DNA of 64,000 nucleotides from Chryseobacterium sp. LAM-KRS1 (GTDB lineage: Bacteria > Bacteroidota > Bacteroidia > Flavobacteriales > Weeksellaceae), in NCBI RefSeq assembly GCF_013184525.1, contig NZ_JAAOIZ010000007.1, positions 186,001 through 250,000 on the forward strand. The letters run 5' to 3'. Shown here piece after piece: positions 60,381 to 64,000 of the stretch. Position numbers and translations under genes: made by a program. The notes under the pieces were generated by a model. That model saw nothing but the letters and a program-made list of their open reading frames with translations, ran no database searches and was not told the origin of the DNA. The first letter of the stretch is position 1. Every line of letters starts with the position of its first letter.

Positions 60381-60617
60381 ATGAAAAAATCTAATTCAAA
60401 AAAACTTTCAAGAACAGAATTAAAAGATGTAATGGGAGGAACATTGTATCCGGCACAATGCCCGGGAGGATGCCCTGGTGAGGCCTTGATCAGATGTCCT
60501 GACGGTTCTACCACGATGACTAATTTTATATGTATGGGTGGAAGATGCGAACCGGCTGCAATGTGCAAGCCATTGGTTCTTGAGCCGTTCCCGGATCCGA
60601 TTATCATCACGCCATAA
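60381..60617 (+). CDS. Double-glycine leader peptide with six cysteines, copy 2 (bacteriocin-like)
   Basis: A 78-residue frame. The leader MKKSNSKKLSRTELKDVMGG (Gly-Gly at 19-20) is the canonical Bacteroidetes double-glycine leader with the LSRxELKxxxGG pattern. The 58-residue core has six Cys (in AQCPGGC, IRC, FIC, GRC and AMC) and is rich in Pro and Gly. As at 10424, it has its own terminator and no adjacent transporter. It is likely exported and cut after Gly-Gly; the role is unknown. A frame on the other strand over the same region has no such features. Confidence 0.8.
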   Translation: MKKSNSKKLSRTELKDVMGGTLYPAQCPGGCPGEALIRCPDGSTTMTNFICMGGRCEPAAMCKPLVLEPFPDPIIITP

Positions 60618-60637
60618 TCTGACCAAAGACAATATAC

Positions 60638-60666
60638 AAAGTGAGCTTTCCGGCTCACTTTTTTTA
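60638..60666 (+). terminator. Terminator of the double-glycine peptide gene
   Basis: AAAGTGAGC (60638-60646) pairs with GCTCACTTT (60653-60661) around a 6-base loop, followed by TTTTT. Confidence 0.85.
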
Positions 60667-60676
60667 TTCATAAATC

Positions 60677-60707
60677 AAAAAAATGCCGGAATCCTCACAT
60701 TCCGGCA
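60677..60707 (-). terminator. Terminator of the RND efflux genes
   Basis: TGCCGGAAT (60684-60692) pairs with ATTCCGGCA (60699-60707) around a 6-base loop; on the minus strand it runs into seven T residues. Confidence 0.85.
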
Positions 60708-60739
60708 AACAAAACTAACATGTAATAAAATTGAAAGAA

Positions 60740-63700
60740 TTATAATGTTGCTTTGTATTTTTTCTGATATGCATAATAGAAAATAACAGGCAATACGGTA
60801 AAAGACAATATCATGCATATAATCAATCCTCCCACGATCATAATGGCTAAAGGCTTTTGAATCTCAGACCCCATTCCATTGGACATTGCTGCGGGAAAAA
60901 GTCCCATTGATCCCATCAAGGCAATCATTATCACCGGTCTGATTCTGCTTTGAACTCCCTGGCTGATTGCTTCTTTCAGGGACATTTTATTCTGAAGATT
61001 TTCTTTCATAACCCCTATTAATACAATTCCGTCAATCGTTGCAACACCAAACAGGATAATAAACCCTATTCCCGCTGAAATTCCAAAAATAGTTCCGGTA
61101 AACCAAAGCGATAAAAACCCACCAATAAATGCAAAAGCCAATGTTACAGATGAAATCAGTGTATCTTTAATATTACCGAAGTTAAAATAAAGCAACATCA
61201 GGATAAGCAAGAGCGAAATCGGAACAACCATTGCCAACTGTTTGGCAGCCCTCTCTTTACTTTCGAATTCCCCTGCCCAGGTCATTTTATGGTTTTTAGG
61301 AATATGTACATCTTTTGCTACTTTTGCTTTTGCATCTTTAATCGTACTTCCAAGATCTCGTCCCTCAATATTAAATCCGACACCAATATATCGGCTATTA
61401 CCTTCGCGATAAATAAAGGATGGCCCGGTATGGTAGTCAATCGTTGCAATTTCCTTCAACGGCACCTTCTTATTATCCTGTGTCGGAATCAGAATATTTC
61501 CTATTTTCTCCGGATTATCACGATATTGTTTTTCAAATCTTAGCATCACGTCAAACATCCTTTCATCTTCATAGAATTTTGTTGCTGCCTGTCCTCCGAT
61601 AGTCATTTCAATCACCGCCTGTGCATCAGCAGTTGAGACACCGTATTTTGCCATTTTGGAATCATGAAGCTGGATCCTTAATTCCGGTAAGCCTATATTT
61701 TTAAAAACATTCACATCGGAAATTCCGGGTACGGTTCTAATGGAATTCGCAACCTGATTGGCATAGTTTTCAAGCTGGAAAAGGTCATTACCAAAAATCT
61801 TGATCACTAGAGGAGCCTTTACGCCTGCCACATATTCTTCCACATTATCCTGAATAGGCTGGCTGAACCCAAAATTAATGCCCGGATATTTTTCCAGCGA
61901 AACCCTCATTTCCTCCAGAAGTTCTTCTTTGGAAATCTTTTTCTTCCATTCATTTTCAGGTTTCAACTGAATATTAAATTCAATATTAAAAAACCCCGTC
62001 GGGTCTGTTCCGTCATTCGGACGACCGGTTTGCGTCATTACAAATTCCACTTCATCATATCTGGAAAGTATTTGTTTCATTTCTTTAGTAAGCCTCACGG
62101 ATTCATCGAGATTTACACTATTGGGAAGGGTGGCACGAACGTAAATTGCCCCTTCATTAAGCTTTGGTAGAAACTCTGATCCATAGTTGGAAAACCTCCA
62201 TCCACAAATAACCAAAAGCACCCCAAATCCTATAATAAAAGCTTTTTTGTAGCGTGCGCTTAACTCGTAAAGTTTATAAATGTTTACCCTGAAAAATTTC
62301 GAAATAAAGTTCTCCTTTTCCTCTATATTTTTCGTGAGCAAAAGTTTACACATCGCAGGAACATAGGTTAAACTCAGAATTAAAGAACCCAGTAAAGCAT
62401 AACCAAGGGTAAACGCCAACGGAGAAAACATTTTACCTTCTACTTTCTGGAAGGAGAAAATAGGCATTAACGCTACAATAAGAATTAAAAGGGCAAAGAA
62501 AATATACCCTGCAACACTTCCCGCACTTTTCTTGATAATACCCAGTTTCGACATTTTATTGAATCGCCGTAAGCCTACCTTTTTGGCCTTTTGTTCGAGA
62601 GCTACAAAAACATGCTCTACAATAACGAGTGTACCCTCAAGAAGCAGTCCAAAGTCAAGGGCTCCCATTGAAATAAGATTAGCCGGCAATCCCTGGATCC
62701 TCAGCATAATGATCGCAAATAAAAATGCTAAAGGAATAACTGACGCCACAATAAATGTTGTTCGCCAATTGTATAAAAATATAAATACAATAATAGATAC
62801 CAGAATTACACCTTCCACCAAATTTTTGGATACGGTATGCACAGTGGTATTTACAAGTTCTGTACGATCGATGATAGGAACGATCTTTACATCGCCTGGC
62901 AATTCTCCTCCGTTCAATTCACCTATTCTTTCTTTAAGACGTCCAATCACCTCACTCGGATTCTCCCCACGAAGCATGATCACAATTCCTTCTACAACAT
63001 CATTTTCTTTATTGTACCCCACCTGCCCTAACCTTGGCTTGGCAGAAACTTTTACTTCGGCCACATGCTTCACCAGAATCGGGGTGGATCCTTTAACCTC
63101 AATTTGTATGTTTTCAATATCTTCTTTACTTTCCAGAAGCCCTATACCACGAACCACATATGCCTGATCTCCTTTTGAAACCACATCTCCCCCTACATTA
63201 ATATTACTTTTGGAAACAGCTTCATAAACATCCAATGGCGAAAGATCATAATTATGTAATTCAGTTGGATTGATCTTTATTTCATAAATCTTTTCTTCTC
63301 CCCCGAAACTTACAACATCCGCAACCCCCGGGACCGCACGAAGCTCTCTTTCAATCACCCAATCCTGAATAGAGGTAACCTCTTTAATAGGCAATTTACT
63401 TTTAATGATGTATCTGTAAATTTCTCCGGTAGCACCTGAAGGTGGTTCTATACTGTAATTTGCTCCATTAGGAAGTTCAACATTCCCCAATCGGTTCGAA
63501 GCATATTGCTGGGCATAAAAATCATCCACATGATCATCAAAAATAACCGTAACCACAGATAAACCAAATAAAGAAATAGACCGTACTGAGGTTTTATTCG
63601 GTATTGTGCTCATTTCTTTTGAAATTGGAAGCGTGACAAATTTTTCTATCTCTTCAGCACTTCGTCCCGGCCATTGTGTAATTACCCTCACCCTGGTGTT

Positions 63701-63838
63701 GGTAACATCCGGAAACGCTTCTATTGGAGTATGCATGTAAGAATAAATTCCACCAGCAAGCAAAAGCAGAGTACCCAGAAGTACAATCAAAGAATTTTTT
63801 AACGAGAAAGAAACTATACTTTGTACAAATTTTCGCAT
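60740..63838 (-). CDS. Heavy-metal RND efflux pump (CusA/CzcA family)
   Basis: A 1032-residue inner-membrane pump. It begins with a membrane helix (FSLKNSLIVLLGTLLLLAGGI) and FPDVTNTRVRVITQWPGRSAEE. TM4 carries the acidic GALDFGLLLEGTLVIVEHVF motif characteristic of the heavy-metal (HME-RND) branch. The second half repeats the topology with TIDGIVLIGVMKENLQNKMS. Members export Cu/Ag, Co/Zn/Cd or related cations from the periplasm or cytoplasm; the exact metal cannot be told. The upstream adaptor gene overlaps by one base (TAATG). Confidence 0.93.
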   Translation of the reverse strand: MRKFVQSIVSFSLKNSLIVLLGTLLLLAGGIYSYMHTPIEAFPDVTNTRVRVITQWPGRSAEEIEKFVTLPISKEMSTIPNKTSVRSISLFGLSVVTVIFDDHVDDFYAQQYASNRLGNVELPNGANYSIEPPSGATGEIYRYIIKSKLPIKEVTSIQDWVIERELRAVPGVADVVSFGGEEKIYEIKINPTELHNYDLSPLDVYEAVSKSNINVGGDVVSKGDQAYVVRGIGLLESKEDIENIQIEVKGSTPILVKHVAEVKVSAKPRLGQVGYNKENDVVEGIVIMLRGENPSEVIGRLKERIGELNGGELPGDVKIVPIIDRTELVNTTVHTVSKNLVEGVILVSIIVFIFLYNWRTTFIVASVIPLAFLFAIIMLRIQGLPANLISMGALDFGLLLEGTLVIVEHVFVALEQKAKKVGLRRFNKMSKLGIIKKSAGSVAGYIFFALLILIVALMPIFSFQKVEGKMFSPLAFTLGYALLGSLILSLTYVPAMCKLLLTKNIEEKENFISKFFRVNIYKLYELSARYKKAFIIGFGVLLVICGWRFSNYGSEFLPKLNEGAIYVRATLPNSVNLDESVRLTKEMKQILSRYDEVEFVMTQTGRPNDGTDPTGFFNIEFNIQLKPENEWKKKISKEELLEEMRVSLEKYPGINFGFSQPIQDNVEEYVAGVKAPLVIKIFGNDLFQLENYANQVANSIRTVPGISDVNVFKNIGLPELRIQLHDSKMAKYGVSTADAQAVIEMTIGGQAATKFYEDERMFDVMLRFEKQYRDNPEKIGNILIPTQDNKKVPLKEIATIDYHTGPSFIYREGNSRYIGVGFNIEGRDLGSTIKDAKAKVAKDVHIPKNHKMTWAGEFESKERAAKQLAMVVPISLLLILMLLYFNFGNIKDTLISSVTLAFAFIGGFLSLWFTGTIFGISAGIGFIILFGVATIDGIVLIGVMKENLQNKMSLKEAISQGVQSRIRPVIMIALMGSMGLFPAAMSNGMGSEIQKPLAIMIVGGLIICMILSFTVLPVIFYYAYQKKYKATL

Positions 63839-64000
63839 TACTTCGTAGAATTATTGGATTGATTTTTCATGTTTTCGTAGATAAGCAATCCATTGGAAGC
63901 AATAACCATCTCCCCTTCTTTAAGGTCTCCTTCTACATAAATGTACTGACTGTTGGATGCCACTTCGGTAACAGCTCTCATTTCTATGGCACAATCTTTT
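63838..64000 (-). CDS. RND efflux adaptor subunit (C-terminal fragment)
   Basis: Only the last 53 codons are in the window, translated from the sequence: the fragment contains VEGDLKEGEMVIASNGLLIY and ends NMKNQSNNSTK. The GDLKEGEMVIxxGLLIYENM-type segment is the C-terminal membrane-proximal part of CusB/CzcB periplasmic adaptors. It overlaps the pump start by one base, so the pair is co-translated; the rest lies past the right edge. Confidence 0.8.
   Translation of the reverse strand, partial: KDCAIEMRAVTEVASNSQYIYVEGDLKEGEMVIASNGLLIYENMKNQSNNSTK

Noticed and set aside
62532..63167. Long open frame (211 codons) on the plus strand
   Set aside because: It lies wholly antisense to the RND pump gene, has no signal or family features, and reflects codon bias of the real gene.
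1..64000. CRISPR arrays, tRNA or rRNA genes, transposases, prophage genes
   Set aside because: No repeat-spacer pattern, cloverleaf-like sequence or phage/IS protein was seen; short intergenic repeats are too small and irregular.

Overview
The window reads as chromosomal DNA of a Flavobacteriia member of the Weeksellaceae, most like Chryseobacterium. Grounds: AT-rich DNA, almost no Shine-Dalgarno sequences, Bacteroidetes promoters (TTG, 19 bases, TAnnTTTG), several outer-membrane receptors of the Bacteroidetes type, GH43/GH35 enzymes, and short double-glycine leader peptides of a kind common in Chryseobacterium. The genus is an inference; no rRNA gene is present. I see no tRNA, CRISPR, prophage or IS transposase.

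Layout. 0-5 kb: two tandem, clearly duplicated outer-membrane beta-barrel receptors, then a lipoprotein esterase. 5.8-10.2 kb: a secreted GH43-type glycosidase and two arginine-deiminase-superfamily enzymes separated by a four-helix-bundle (S23-like) gene inside an inverted repeat. 10.4 kb: a 54-residue double-glycine, six-cysteine peptide missed by length cut-offs, facing a TonB-type receptor with an AraC-type regulator upstream. 14.3-17 kb: citrate synthase and enolase. 17.1-21.2 kb: a two-component locus (NarL-type regulator, unknown protein, membrane protein, histidine kinase) followed by three small genes; the two units have matching operator-plus-promoter arrangements. 21.4-23.8 kb: GH35 beta-galactosidase and a small lipoprotein.

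23.8-37.6 kb: the S10-spc-alpha ribosomal cluster from rplC to rplQ, including rpmJ and rpmD, with a strong predicted promoter before rplC. The str cluster (rpsL, rpsG, fusA, rpsJ; 50.6-54.0 kb) has its own matching promoter. Between them lie about 13 kb: a glycerol module (glpR divergent from glpD-glpK-glpF and an outer-membrane protein), a three-gene envelope locus of unknown function (43.5-47.7 kb), a low-affinity iron permease-like protein and a TonB-dependent receptor.

54-64 kb: a lipoprotein phosphodiesterase/phosphatase-like protein, a GT-C-like membrane protein, Dps, nicotinate phosphoribosyltransferase, a secreted YciI-like protein, a DUF6624-like protein, a second double-glycine six-cysteine peptide, and a CusA/CzcA-type RND pump with the end of its adaptor subunit at the window edge.

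No single region is a clear defence or mobile system. The best candidates for undescribed biology are the two-component regulon at 17-21 kb, the three-gene envelope locus at 43.5-47.7 kb, and the two cysteine-rich double-glycine peptides.
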